A stretch of 54,210 nucleotides of DNA from Bacteroidota bacterium (GTDB taxonomy: Bacteria > Bacteroidota > Bacteroidia > Cytophagales > Cyclobacteriaceae). The position numbers and the translations under genes are program-made. The notes beneath the pieces were generated by a model, which was given only the letters and a program-made list of their open reading frames with translations, was not told the DNA's origin and made no database searches. Of this stretch, positions 43,607 to 52,575 are shown piece by piece; the stretch's first letter is position 1; the number at the start of each line of letters is the position of its first letter. The stretch covers positions 1-54,210 of the forward strand of contig CANIVF010000029.1 in NCBI GenBank assembly GCA_947470895.1, read 5' to 3'.

Positions 43607-43671
43607 TTTTTTAGTATAATGAGTAGTAGATAACTAATAATAAATCCTTTATGCAAGAGCAAGGTTGATGT

Positions 43672-44028
43672 TTACAAATCACCTTTTATTTTAGTCTCTT
43701 TCATTGGGTGCATATTGCCTTTCATGTCCATATGATCTCCTTCCTTCATTTTCATTTTAGTTCCGTCTTTTTTTACACACACTCCATCCACCATCATCTT
43801 TGTGCCGTTACTCATGGTCATTGGCTTTTTCATATCCGACATTTTTCCGTCTTTTATCATCATCATTTTTCCACCCATCATCATGCAACCATCAGTTTTT
43901 GACATATCCATTTGATCATGGTTCATCATTTTGTCATGATCCATCTTTTTCTTGGTGGTGTCTGTTTGCGCGAACGAAGCAAAAGACAATGCAATTGCGG
44001 CACATACAAAAATTAGTTTTTTCATCAT
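43672..44028 (-). CDS. Secreted Met/Lys-rich protein (DUF6799-like), copper block
   Basis: This ~118-residue exported protein starts at ATG 44028 (MMKKLIFVCAAIALSFASFAQ). The longer ORF to 44196 would run back into the Cys-rich gene. The mature part is Met/Lys/Asp-rich (DHDKMMNHDQMDMSKTDGCMMMGGKMMMIKDGKM, MSNGTKMMVDGVCVKKDGTKMKMKEGDHMDM), with repeated GKMMMIKDGKM / GTKMMVDGVC units like those in DUF6799 proteins. It is probably a periplasmic Cu-binding protein. It lies between the DUF305 and the Cys-rich gene. Confidence 0.7.
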   Translation of the reverse strand: MMKKLIFVCAAIALSFASFAQTDTTKKKMDHDKMMNHDQMDMSKTDGCMMMGGKMMMIKDGKMSDMKKPMTMSNGTKMMVDGVCVKKDGTKMKMKEGDHMDMKGNMHPMKETKIKGDL

Positions 44029-44065
44029 AGTAATGTTTTTCGAATAATAAATTAAAGTAAATGAG

Positions 44066-44419
44066 TTATACGTGTTGCAGTTCCATCTTTCTGCACTCTT
44101 CTGCACAGGCACGACACGCTTCTGCACAATTCTTGCAATGCTCTGAATGAGAGTGCTTTTCACACTCTTCTGCACATGTATCACAGATTTCCGCACACAG
44201 ACTGCAAAATTTGTTTACAAAGGCAATTGTGTGTTCGTCTGAACGTGCCATAAATGCTGCTGCTGTTCTGCACATGTCCGCACAATAGCGATCAAGCTCA
44301 ATACATTTCGCATACATCTGTGCATCTTTCTCGTGCAAGCATGAAGTTGCACAGTGCTCGCATTCAGCCGCGCAGTCATTGCAGGCATCAATGCAGTTTT
44401 TAAATTTTTCGTGGCTCAT
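44066..44419 (-). CDS. Four-helix-bundle copper storage protein (Csp-like, Cys-rich)
   Basis: This 117-residue protein carries 19 Cys in CxxxC and CxxC spacing along four predicted helices (CIDACNDCAAECEHCATSC, CSLCAEICDTCAEEC, CKNCAEACRACAEEC). This is the pattern of Csp3-type cytosolic copper stores (no signal peptide here). Such proteins bind many Cu(I) ions in the core of the bundle. It is next to Met-rich proteins and a CopB-type ATPase. The 322-bp gap to the ATPase gene (44420-44740) shows no gene or clear motif to me. Confidence 0.88.
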   Translation of the reverse strand: MSHEKFKNCIDACNDCAAECEHCATSCLHEKDAQMYAKCIELDRYCADMCRTAAAFMARSDEHTIAFVNKFCSLCAEICDTCAEECEKHSHSEHCKNCAEACRACAEECRKMELQHV

Positions 44420-44740
44420 AAGTTTTTGGTTTTAAAATTGTTAGTGAATGTGGATCTCTTCATCTGAAATAGTGCTACACAACTAAAAAAAGTGATTTTT
44501 ACATCATTCACGTATTCACTAACAAACAGCATTTTATGATCCAGTTTAGATAGTGTTAAATTATACGACCAATTGAGCCATTAGAGTAACAAACGATGTG
44601 GGAACGGAGTAGAGTGTAGAGAAAATTCAACAACAATAATTTATTTCTCAACAATACCTGATGATAGTTCCTCTACTTGTGCGACTAAAGGTTTTTTATC
44701 TGTCAATAGCAAAACACCCCAACATAAATAAATCATTATT

Positions 44741-46897
44741 ATGCAACCTATGCACAAACATCAACAATACACCTGCCCAATGCATCCGGAGGTGATCAAA
44801 GATGCACCAGGCAAATGTCCTAAGTGCGGAATGGAGTTGGTTCCACTGACAACATCTGTCGATCCACATGCCGGACACAAACACGAACAAGTGAAGCATA
44901 CAGATCAACACATGGAAGGTATGCAAGATCATGGAGATGAACAATCCAGACACGGGGGAGGCCATGCACACCATGCGGGCATGATTGAAGACTTTAAGAA
45001 ACGGTTTTATGTGGTACTGGCACTCACCATTCCCATCATGGCGTTGTCACCCATGATCCAGCATTGGCTAAATGTACATTGGGCATTTACAGGCTCATCG
45101 TATGTGCTTATGCTTTTATCAACGGTAGTTTATTTCTACGGAGGCTGGCCCTTCCTGGTTGGCTTGAAAGATGAGGTCAAGAATAAATCGCTGGGTATGA
45201 TGACACTCGTTGCTGTAGCCATCACGGTGGCGTATGTCTATAGTGTTGCCATTGTATTTGGATTAACCGGTATGGATTTCTTCTGGGAATTGGCCACGTT
45301 GATTCTGATTATGTTACTCGGTCACTGGATCGAGATGAAATCCATTATGAGTGCTTCGCGTGAATTGGAATTGCTTGTTCAACTCATGCCCTCGGAAGCT
45401 CACTTAGTTCAGGGTGATAAAATCACAGACATTAAGACAGAAGACTTGAAAGTTGGTGACATCATCCTGATCAAGCCGGGTGAGAAGATTGCCGCAGACG
45501 GTATCATTTCAGATGGAAGTAGCTACCTGAATGAATCCATGCTCACGGGCGAATCACAACCTGTAGAAAAATCGAAAGGAGAAAAAGTAATAGCAGGCTC
45601 CATCAATGGAAACGGATCGTTAAAAGTGGAAGTGTTGCACGGCAGCAAAGACTCGTACTTAGCGCAGGTTATTAAATTAGTACAGGACGCTCAAAAGAGT
45701 CAATCCAAAACGGAATTACTGGCAGATCAGGCAGCACGCTGGCTTACCATCATTGCTCTTGTATCTGGTGCATTAACTTTTATTGTATGGTTGACGATTG
45801 GGAAAGATCTCGCCTTCGCGATGGAGCGAATGGTAACAGTAATCGTTATCTGCTGCCCTCATGCATTAGGTTTGGCGGTGCCGTTAGTAGTTGCAAGGTC
45901 AACCGCTATTTCTGCTAAAAGCGGATTGCTTATAAAGAACAGAACGGCCTTTGAAAACTCCAGGAAGATCACAACACTGGTATTTGATAAGACCGGCACA
46001 TTAACGCTCGGAAAATTTAGTGTGGTGCGATTCGATTCGCTTATTGATAACTACAAACCCGATCAAATACTTTCTATGGCTTCGGCTTTGGAACAAAACT
46101 CTGAGCATCCCATTGCCACCGGCATAATGGACAAATCAAAGGAACTAAAACTTGAAATGCCCGTCATCAACGACTTTCAGGCAATCACCGGAAAAGGAAT
46201 CCAGGCAACCATAGACGGCAAACAAGTAAAAGTGGTAAGTCCCGGATACCTGAAGGAGAACAACCTGAACATTCAAATCCCAGGTTCAACTGAAGCCGAA
46301 ACCATTGTATATGTTCTGGTAGAAGAAAAAGTAGCTGGCTTTATCGCTTTGGCAGATGAGATCAGGAAAGAATCACCCGAAGCAATCAAAACGCTTCACA
46401 CCAATGGCATCAAGACATTGCTTCTTACGGGTGACAATAAGGAAGTGGCAAAAAAGGTAAGCGATACATTGGGTATGGATGGCTTTTTCGCAGAAGTACT
46501 TCCACACCAGAAGTTAGAGAAGATAAAAGAGCTTCAGGCGAAAGGCGAATTTGTAGCGATGACAGGTGACGGAGTGAACGATGCCCCTGCACTTGCACAA
46601 GCCAACATTGGAATTGCCGTAGGCTCCGGTTCAGATATAGCAGCCGAGACTGCCGGTATTGTATTGGTCAATAGCAATCCGAAAGATATTGTAAATCTTA
46701 TTCTTTTTGGAAAAGCTACCTATAGAAAAATGATTCAGAATCTAGCCTGGGCAACAGGTTATAATGTGATAGCTCTTCCACTCGCGGCTGGGGTTCTCTA
46801 TAATTTTGGGGTCATGCTCAGTCCGGCTATGGGTGCTGTATTAATGAGCGTGAGTACCATTGTAGTGGCCATAAATGCGCGGATGCTGAAAGTTTGA
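44741..46897 (+). CDS. copB: Copper/silver-exporting P1B-ATPase, CPH type (CopB-like)
   Basis: This 718-residue ATPase has an N-terminal heavy-metal-binding domain (YTCPMHPEVIKDAPGKCPKCGMELVP) and a His-rich linker. Motifs are TGES (ML-TGES), the ion site CCPHALGLAVPL, DKTGTLTLG, EHPIATG, and GDGVNDAPALAQANIGIAVGSG. CPH instead of CPC in TM6 marks the CopB group, which exports Cu+/Ag+ (or Cu2+). It is divergent from the Csp-like gene. The N-terminal domain probably delivers metal from the cytosol. Confidence 0.92.
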   Translation: MQPMHKHQQYTCPMHPEVIKDAPGKCPKCGMELVPLTTSVDPHAGHKHEQVKHTDQHMEGMQDHGDEQSRHGGGHAHHAGMIEDFKKRFYVVLALTIPIMALSPMIQHWLNVHWAFTGSSYVLMLLSTVVYFYGGWPFLVGLKDEVKNKSLGMMTLVAVAITVAYVYSVAIVFGLTGMDFFWELATLILIMLLGHWIEMKSIMSASRELELLVQLMPSEAHLVQGDKITDIKTEDLKVGDIILIKPGEKIAADGIISDGSSYLNESMLTGESQPVEKSKGEKVIAGSINGNGSLKVEVLHGSKDSYLAQVIKLVQDAQKSQSKTELLADQAARWLTIIALVSGALTFIVWLTIGKDLAFAMERMVTVIVICCPHALGLAVPLVVARSTAISAKSGLLIKNRTAFENSRKITTLVFDKTGTLTLGKFSVVRFDSLIDNYKPDQILSMASALEQNSEHPIATGIMDKSKELKLEMPVINDFQAITGKGIQATIDGKQVKVVSPGYLKENNLNIQIPGSTEAETIVYVLVEEKVAGFIALADEIRKESPEAIKTLHTNGIKTLLLTGDNKEVAKKVSDTLGMDGFFAEVLPHQKLEKIKELQAKGEFVAMTGDGVNDAPALAQANIGIAVGSGSDIAAETAGIVLVNSNPKDIVNLILFGKATYRKMIQNLAWATGYNVIALPLAAGVLYNFGVMLSPAMGAVLMSVSTIVVAINARMLKV

Positions 46898-46957
46898 TTA
46901 GCAATAATTCGCTTAAAAGCGGTTAAAATTTGATATTTTGCTTCATTTCACACCAGA

Positions 46958-49900
46958 ATGACGCTAATCCAGCAGCAAACCATCCAAGAGTCCCTCTCGG
47001 TATCTTACCAGATCGAAAAGATTGGGAAATCTGAAATTGACCTTTTTAAGAAAAACCTGGTTGAGTACCTCTCCAAAATAAACCCCGCTGAACACGAAGA
47101 GAATGCAAAAAACCTGGTGCGTGATTTCTTTCGCGATACATTCTACAACGGAAAGAATGACCTCAACACAAAGGGAAGGATTGACCTTGCCATTTACCAG
47201 GACGACCAACCCGTAGTAATTTTTGAAACTAAAAAACCTTCAATAAAGACCGACCCCGACATGGTACAGGCAGGCAGCCTCAAAGCCAAGGCTATGTATC
47301 AATTGGTTCTCTATTTTCTCGAAGAACGAATCCAGCATAATAATATAAACATCAAATACCTTGTGGCATCTAACATGCACGAGTGGTTCATTTTTGATGC
47401 AGCTCTTTTTGAAAAATTGTTCTTCAAAAACAAAAAGTTAGTAAAGGATTATACTGAGTGGAGAGCCAAAGCCAAGGTAAGTCCTGATCGTGATCTCTTT
47501 TATAAACAGATAGCCAAGCCTGTAGTAGAAGAATTAGAACCTCAATTAGTATACACGTACTTTGATATTAGGGATGCTGAAAAACTGATTAAGAAAAATA
47601 CGAAGGAGGCTGATAATAAACTCGCCCTCTACTTCAAAGTATTTTCACCAAGGCATTTATTAAAGGAAACGGCACGGAACGACAGTAATCAACTCAATAA
47701 AGAATTCTATAATGAATTGCTGCACATTATTGGATTAGAAGAAATAAAGGATGGTGGAAAGAAACGTATTGATCGTAAAAAGAAGGACATAGAAGAAGGC
47801 TCACTCCTGGAGAATACCATTAATATTTTGCAGACCCGAAGTAAGCTACAGAATATTGAGAGCCTGAATCAATATGGAGAAAAAGAAGAAGACCAGTTAT
47901 TTAGTGTAGCACTGGAACTTTGTATCACATGGCTTAACAGAGTCTTGTTTTTGAAATTACTCGAAGGTCAACTTATTACCTTCCACCGTAAAGACCCATC
48001 GTATACCTTTTTAAATACAGGCAAGATTGCAGACTTTGACGAACTGGACGAACTCTTTTTTGAAGTATTAGCAGTGCCTCAGGCAAAGCGTTCCCCATCA
48101 GTTGTAAAGAAATTTGGTAACATTCCGTATCTCAATAGTTCTCTGTTTGAGGCCAGCGTATTAGAAAACTCATCGCTTCGAATCGCGGATTTAAAAGACC
48201 GTTTAGATGTAAGCGTCTACCCAGGAACAGTGCTGAAAGACAATTCAGACAAACGCTACAAGGGAAAGAAAAACACCCTGCAATACCTGTTTGAGTTTTT
48301 GAATGCCTACGACTTTGCCAGTGAAGACACAGAAAACGTAGTGGTGGAAACCAAGAAGGATGTAATTAACGCATCCGTGTTGGGTTTGATATTCGAAAAA
48401 ATTAATGGTTACAAAGATGGTTCGTTTTTCACGCCTGGTTTCATTACCGAATACATGTGTCGTGAAAGTTTGCGTAGGGCGATAGCAGAAAAATTCAAAG
48501 TTCACGAAGCAAGTATAGAATCATTTGAAGATGTTAAATCTTACGTTCATAAATTTTATAAAAAAGAAGACCTCAAAAAATTCAATCAAACGGTTAACAG
48601 CATAAAGGTTTGCGATCCGGCAGTGGGTTCAGGTCACTTTTTGGTTTCAGCACTCAACGAACTTCTTGCTATTAAAAGTGAATTGGGTATTTTAATTGAT
48701 GCTGAAGGCCAGCCACTGGAATACCTGGTAAAGATTGAAAATGATACACTTATTGTTACCCACCGCAGTTCCAATGAGCCTTTCAATTATTTACTTGATA
48801 AAGATGGTACGCCACCTATCGCTTTGCAGAAAGTACAACAGGCACTCTTCCATGAAAAGCAAATGCTTATTGAAGGTTGCTTGTTCGGAGTAGACATTAA
48901 TCCTAAGAGTGTAATGATTTGCCGATTGCGCTTGTGGATTGAACTGCTTAAGCATGCCTACTACATAACGGATGGAAAAACTAAGAAAGGTGATTCGCTT
49001 GAATTACAAACCCTTCCTAATATTGACATTAACATTAAGCACGGCAATTCTCTGATAAGCAGGTTTAAAGCAGATTTTCAAATCACTGATTTTAAGAACA
49101 ATAAAGTAAGGGAGGCATTTTTAAGAAAATTCAAACAATATTCTGTAGATGTCTTTGCCTATAAGGAGTGCAGGGAAAAATCAGAGAAGGATTCAATACG
49201 GAAAAGACTGATTGAATTTCAACATTTCATCAACGACTTATTTAAACTTGACTTAACAGAATATAAAGATATAAAGAAGCTTGAGGAAGAAATGGGGCAA
49301 ACAGGACTAAGTTTTGATTTTACTAATCAGAATAAAAGCTTTAGTAAAAAGTTAGAGAAACTTCAGGAAGGAATACAAAAGGGCAATCAGGTTTTAAGTG
49401 ATAAGCTGAAAATCTTCCAAAATGCATTTGAATGGCGATTTGAATTTCCAGAAGTACTAGACGACAAAGGTGATTATATCGGTTTTGATGCGGTAATTGG
49501 AAATCCTCCCTATATAAGACAAGAAGGGTTAGGAAAAACAAAAGAGTACCTGCGTCAAAACTATGATGTATACCAGGGCACCGCAGATTTATTAGTTTAC
49601 TTTTTTGAGGTTGCAATGAAAATTCTAAGACCGGAAGGTGTATTGAATTTTATTACCTCAAACAAATTCATGAAAGCTAACTATGGGAAAAATATTCGCA
49701 GCTATCTGTATCGCCACAGAATTGAGAAAATAATTGATTTTGGAGAGTTGTCTGTTTTTGATGAGGCGGCAACATTTCCTGCGGTCTTTCTTGTAATGAA
49801 AAGTAATCCGAATGAAGTTGTAAACTTCGCTCAAGTCAAATCTCTGGAATTTGATTCATTGGATTCCTTGATTAACTCTATCAGCAAACAATTTGCGCAT

Positions 49901-50755
49901 TCATCGTTTAGTGGTGACCATTGGCATCTATCTGACAATGCATCAAACTTGGTGCTTAAAAAGATGAGTGATTATGGCATTACCTTAGGAGAGTATACAG
50001 ATGATAAAATATATTGGGGAATTAAAACAGGATTTAATGAGGCTTTCGTTATCGATGAGGAAAAACGAAATAAGTTAGTTGGTCTAGACAAGAATTCAGA
50101 AGATTTGATATACCCATTTGCAATTGGTGACGACATTAGGAGATACGAAATACGAGAAAAAAATAGGTATATAATTTTAGCAAAAATTGGAGTTGAGATA
50201 AAGAAGTATCCAGTAATTCTTAAACATCTTACTCTTTTCAAGGAGCAACTTGAAAGAAGATATGACAAGGGAGACCATTGGTATGAATTAAGAGCATGTG
50301 CCTATTATGATAAATTTGAAAAGCCAAAGATTGTTTATCCAGAGATCGCGAAAGAATCACGATTTACTTTTTCATCTGATCCACTAATTTTTAATAACAA
50401 GGCATTCTTTATTCCTTTAGACGATAAATTTCTTTTAGGGTATCTTAATTCAAAGCTTGCCTGGTTTTATCTAAAAAAGACTTGCTCTGTGCTTGGTGAC
50501 CCTGAAAAGGGAGGCCGCTTGGAATTAAGAACTATCTATATGGAAACGCTCCCTGTTCCCAAAGTGAAGCCTCAACAAGCGAAGGAAATCGCTCAAAGAG
50601 TTGAGAAAATATTAGCACTTAAGAAAAAAGATCAGACAACTGATATTAGTGCCTTGGAAGATGAGATAGACCAAATCGTTTATCGCTTATTTAATCTTAC
50701 TAATGATGAAATCAAGATTATAGAGGGTAAGGACTTAGTTGATTCAATTGAATGA
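46958..50755 (+). CDS. Type IIG restriction-modification enzyme (Eco57I-like, single chain)
   Basis: This 1265-residue enzyme fuses nuclease, methyltransferase and target recognition. The N-terminal PD-(D/E)xK nuclease shows RID76LAIY...FE90TK92, in the region NGKNDLNTKGRIDLAIYQDD. Methyltransferase motif I DPAVGSGHF starts at residue 553 and the catalytic NPPY lies near 849, so it makes N6-methyladenine. The region after ~900 is a TaqI-like specificity domain (ending near 1230). The promoter has a TATTTTGC -7-like box ~26 bp upstream of the start. Its 5' end and promoter are duplicated in the scar at 38979. Confidence 0.93.
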   Translation: MTLIQQQTIQESLSVSYQIEKIGKSEIDLFKKNLVEYLSKINPAEHEENAKNLVRDFFRDTFYNGKNDLNTKGRIDLAIYQDDQPVVIFETKKPSIKTDPDMVQAGSLKAKAMYQLVLYFLEERIQHNNINIKYLVASNMHEWFIFDAALFEKLFFKNKKLVKDYTEWRAKAKVSPDRDLFYKQIAKPVVEELEPQLVYTYFDIRDAEKLIKKNTKEADNKLALYFKVFSPRHLLKETARNDSNQLNKEFYNELLHIIGLEEIKDGGKKRIDRKKKDIEEGSLLENTINILQTRSKLQNIESLNQYGEKEEDQLFSVALELCITWLNRVLFLKLLEGQLITFHRKDPSYTFLNTGKIADFDELDELFFEVLAVPQAKRSPSVVKKFGNIPYLNSSLFEASVLENSSLRIADLKDRLDVSVYPGTVLKDNSDKRYKGKKNTLQYLFEFLNAYDFASEDTENVVVETKKDVINASVLGLIFEKINGYKDGSFFTPGFITEYMCRESLRRAIAEKFKVHEASIESFEDVKSYVHKFYKKEDLKKFNQTVNSIKVCDPAVGSGHFLVSALNELLAIKSELGILIDAEGQPLEYLVKIENDTLIVTHRSSNEPFNYLLDKDGTPPIALQKVQQALFHEKQMLIEGCLFGVDINPKSVMICRLRLWIELLKHAYYITDGKTKKGDSLELQTLPNIDINIKHGNSLISRFKADFQITDFKNNKVREAFLRKFKQYSVDVFAYKECREKSEKDSIRKRLIEFQHFINDLFKLDLTEYKDIKKLEEEMGQTGLSFDFTNQNKSFSKKLEKLQEGIQKGNQVLSDKLKIFQNAFEWRFEFPEVLDDKGDYIGFDAVIGNPPYIRQEGLGKTKEYLRQNYDVYQGTADLLVYFFEVAMKILRPEGVLNFITSNKFMKANYGKNIRSYLYRHRIEKIIDFGELSVFDEAATFPAVFLVMKSNPNEVVNFAQVKSLEFDSLDSLINSISKQFAHSSFSGDHWHLSDNASNLVLKKMSDYGITLGEYTDDKIYWGIKTGFNEAFVIDEEKRNKLVGLDKNSEDLIYPFAIGDDIRRYEIREKNRYIILAKIGVEIKKYPVILKHLTLFKEQLERRYDKGDHWYELRACAYYDKFEKPKIVYPEIAKESRFTFSSDPLIFNNKAFFIPLDDKFLLGYLNSKLAWFYLKKTCSVLGDPEKGGRLELRTIYMETLPVPKVKPQQAKEIAQRVEKILALKKKDQTTDISALEDEIDQIVYRLFNLTNDEIKIIEGKDLVDSIE

Positions 50756-50785
50756 TAGACCGATCTTAATATTTGAACGGAAGCA

Positions 50786-51745
50786 ATGATCTCCAACCTC
50801 CATTCCTCCCTCATTATGATAAGAGATAGCAGGTGGAATATATTTTACAACGATATATCCTTAGAGGATTTTGTGAATGACAAAATCCCAAAAATAGAAT
50901 TCAAGCCTGAAGTGAATCCTGAAATTGTTGAATCATTCAAGCTTGTTAATAAACTATTGATTCACTCCTACTTCGAGTATCAATTCCTGGATCTTGCTGT
51001 TACTAAATCGTTGCATTTATTCGAGATGGCAATGAAATTGCGCTACTCTGAATTAAATGGCGGTGCAAAGTGGAAATCTAATGCTCCGCTTAAACAGCTT
51101 ATAGAGTGGTTCAGAACCAGAAATTATTTTGAGATAGAGCATGAGTCTTTTTTTAAGCAAATACGATTTGTTAGAAATCATTTAACGCATCCAGAACGCA
51201 ATAACTTAACCGGAACAGTTGGGCTTCCATGGCTCAGCACTGTTATGGATTTGATTAATGATTTGTATGAGGATATTAATCTGCGCAATCAGCGTAAGCA
51301 ATTAGAGTTTAAGTTCACCGAGCGACTATCTTCTTTTTTAAAAAATGGAGCAAGGATAAAATACTTGGATGGAGAGACATATATTTATTCTCATGGTCCG
51401 GTGGTAGTAAATAATAAGGTAAATCCAATTCAGACTACCTTTAGTTTGCTTCCCGTCTTCAATGTAAATAGTTCTATGAATTTGCAACCAATAATTATAG
51501 TTGTGAACGAAGGCCAAATGAATTTTGATACAGACGAGGTTGCATTAATTGACATTAACAATGACCATGTATTGATTAAATTGGATTTGGATGAGATTGA
51601 ACAAATATCCCTAAGTCTTTTTAGGTCAAAACTTAAAGATGTTCATGAATTCAGAATTCAACATGGCTTCGCCATTTTTGATCTTGAAAAATACAATCTG
51701 AAGGTGAGAAGGATGATTAGGTTATTAAATTCTAATTTGGAATAG
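50786..51745 (+). CDS. HEPN-like protein next to the type IIG enzyme
   Basis: This 319-residue protein is not in a named family known to me. Residues ~55-150 are helical and contain IRFVRNHLTHPE, an R-x4-H motif (Arg130, His135) typical of HEPN-domain RNases. The C-terminal half is beta-rich with acidic patches. HEPN proteins in defence neighbourhoods often cleave RNA in abortive infection or work with a partner. The gene lies 30 bp after the type IIG gene and has a -7-like TAATATTTG just upstream. A defence role is inferred. Confidence 0.65.
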   Translation: MISNLHSSLIMIRDSRWNIFYNDISLEDFVNDKIPKIEFKPEVNPEIVESFKLVNKLLIHSYFEYQFLDLAVTKSLHLFEMAMKLRYSELNGGAKWKSNAPLKQLIEWFRTRNYFEIEHESFFKQIRFVRNHLTHPERNNLTGTVGLPWLSTVMDLINDLYEDINLRNQRKQLEFKFTERLSSFLKNGARIKYLDGETYIYSHGPVVVNNKVNPIQTTFSLLPVFNVNSSMNLQPIIIVVNEGQMNFDTDEVALIDINNDHVLIKLDLDEIEQISLSLFRSKLKDVHEFRIQHGFAIFDLEKYNLKVRRMIRLLNSNLE

Positions 51746-51759
51746 TTAAATCAGACAAA

Positions 51760-52086
51760 ATGAAACGGATAAGACTAAAATATCGTCCACAAATCATTTT
51801 ACTTTGGGTAGCCAGAAACTATTTAAATGAAGCAGAGTTTAAGAGGTTACTTGACTCACTGTATAAGTGCAATCGGGATAAGCTCTTTCTACACAACTTC
51901 CTGAAAAACTTCGATGTTGAATTACTTAGAACAAAACCAATTATATGGCAGGATATATGGATCTACAATTACCTCACGTATGACTGTAAAGAAAAGTTGA
52001 CGAAGACTCAACAACTATTGAATTACGAAAGAGAGTTTATCATTCCAGCAGAAGAAACATTGAAGGAGTTAAAAAACATGCTGTAA
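51760..52086 (+). CDS. Small hypothetical protein, possible partner of the HEPN-like protein
   Basis: This 108-residue basic, mostly helical protein is not recognised (MKRIRLKYRPQIILLWVARNY...). It lies 14 bp after the HEPN-like gene on the same strand, so they are probably co-transcribed and could be a pair. No motif gives a function. After its stop, 52087-52266 holds no gene but contains a parS-like site and a repeat array. Confidence 0.6.
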   Translation: MKRIRLKYRPQIILLWVARNYLNEAEFKRLLDSLYKCNRDKLFLHNFLKNFDVELLRTKPIIWQDIWIYNYLTYDCKEKLTKTQQLLNYEREFIIPAEETLKELKNML

Positions 52087-52140
52087 ACACTTAAAACTCC
52101 CTAAAAGCAATATTTTTTAAAGTAGTTGACCTACCTATGT

Positions 52141-52156
52141 TGTTCCACGCGGAACA
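52141..52156. promoter_or_regulatory. parS-like palindrome
   Basis: TGTTCCACGCGGAACA is a near-perfect 16-bp palindrome. It differs by one base from the TGTTCCACGTGGAACA form of the ParB target parS. It lies five bases before the phased array and upstream of the right core operon. No parA or parB gene is in the window. It could recruit host or element ParB, inferred from similarity only. Confidence 0.55.
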
Positions 52157-52160
52157 TTCA

Positions 52161-52240
52161 TTCAAATTCCTTTACAATCCTTCACAATCCTACATAAAGT
52201 TACACAGTCATTCACGACCGTTAACAATCGTTAACCTACT
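52161..52240 (+). promoter_or_regulatory. Phased 10-bp repeat array upstream of the right core operon
   Basis: Eight gapless 10-mers read toward the gene at 52267. Examples are TTTACAATCC, TTCACAATCC and TTAACAATCG, ending with TTAACCTACT. The consensus is roughly TTnACaATCc. It is the longest of three related arrays. It could be an operator, partition site or replication iteron. The end-most unit begins TTAACC, as at 8100. Confidence 0.65.
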
Positions 52241-52244
52241 CTAT

Positions 52245-52267
52245 TGGGTCACTACATCTTTGACCCA
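52245..52267 (+). promoter_or_regulatory. Inverted repeat overlapping the start of the right core operon
   Basis: TGGGTC (52245-52250) and GACCCA (52262-52267) form 6-bp arms around an 11-bp loop. The last base is the A of the ATG at 52267. A CATCTTTG -7-like element lies in the loop. It could be a translational or transcriptional control site. Confidence 0.4.
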
Positions 52268-52575
52268 TGAACACAGCGATAAATCAAAATCATGGGATGG
52301 GCAATGGGATTGCCTTTCTTTTCGGAGCAGCATTTAACCTGCTGGCCAACGTAAATCTTTTCTTTCTGCTGGACTATGCGCTGCAAGCCATTGTGGGAGG
52401 TATCATCTGTCTTGCTTTCAAGATCATTGCCGATGTTTTTAGTCCGCTCTGGCAAAAGCACAAAGACCGGGTGAGCGATTTTGCAAAGATCAAGAGTACA
52501 AAGGGTTTTAGGTTCAGCCCTCCTTCACTGAAGTTAAGGAGAATGAAAAGAAAGAAACGCAATGATCAAGAGTAG
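52267..52575 (+). CDS. Small membrane protein of the right core operon
   Basis: This 102-residue protein is not recognised. Two hydrophobic segments, at ~10-30 (GMGNGIAFLFGAAFNLLA) and ~33-60 (FFLLDYALQAIVGGIICLAFKIIADVF), could be TM helices. The C-terminal ~35 residues are very basic (KLRRMKRKKRND). The gene follows the repeat array and overlaps the next gene by 14 bp, so it opens a tightly coupled operon. A phage-like accessory or structural membrane protein is plausible but unproved. Confidence 0.65.
   Translation: MNTAINQNHGMGNGIAFLFGAAFNLLANVNLFFLLDYALQAIVGGIICLAFKIIADVFSPLWQKHKDRVSDFAKIKSTKGFRFSPPSLKLRRMKRKKRNDQE

Noticed and set aside
44420-44740. The 321-bp gap between the Csp-like gene and the copper ATPase as a hidden gene or RNA
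   Set aside because: I see no ORF with protein-like composition, no strong hairpin and no clear regulatory repeat there; it probably only holds two divergent promoters.
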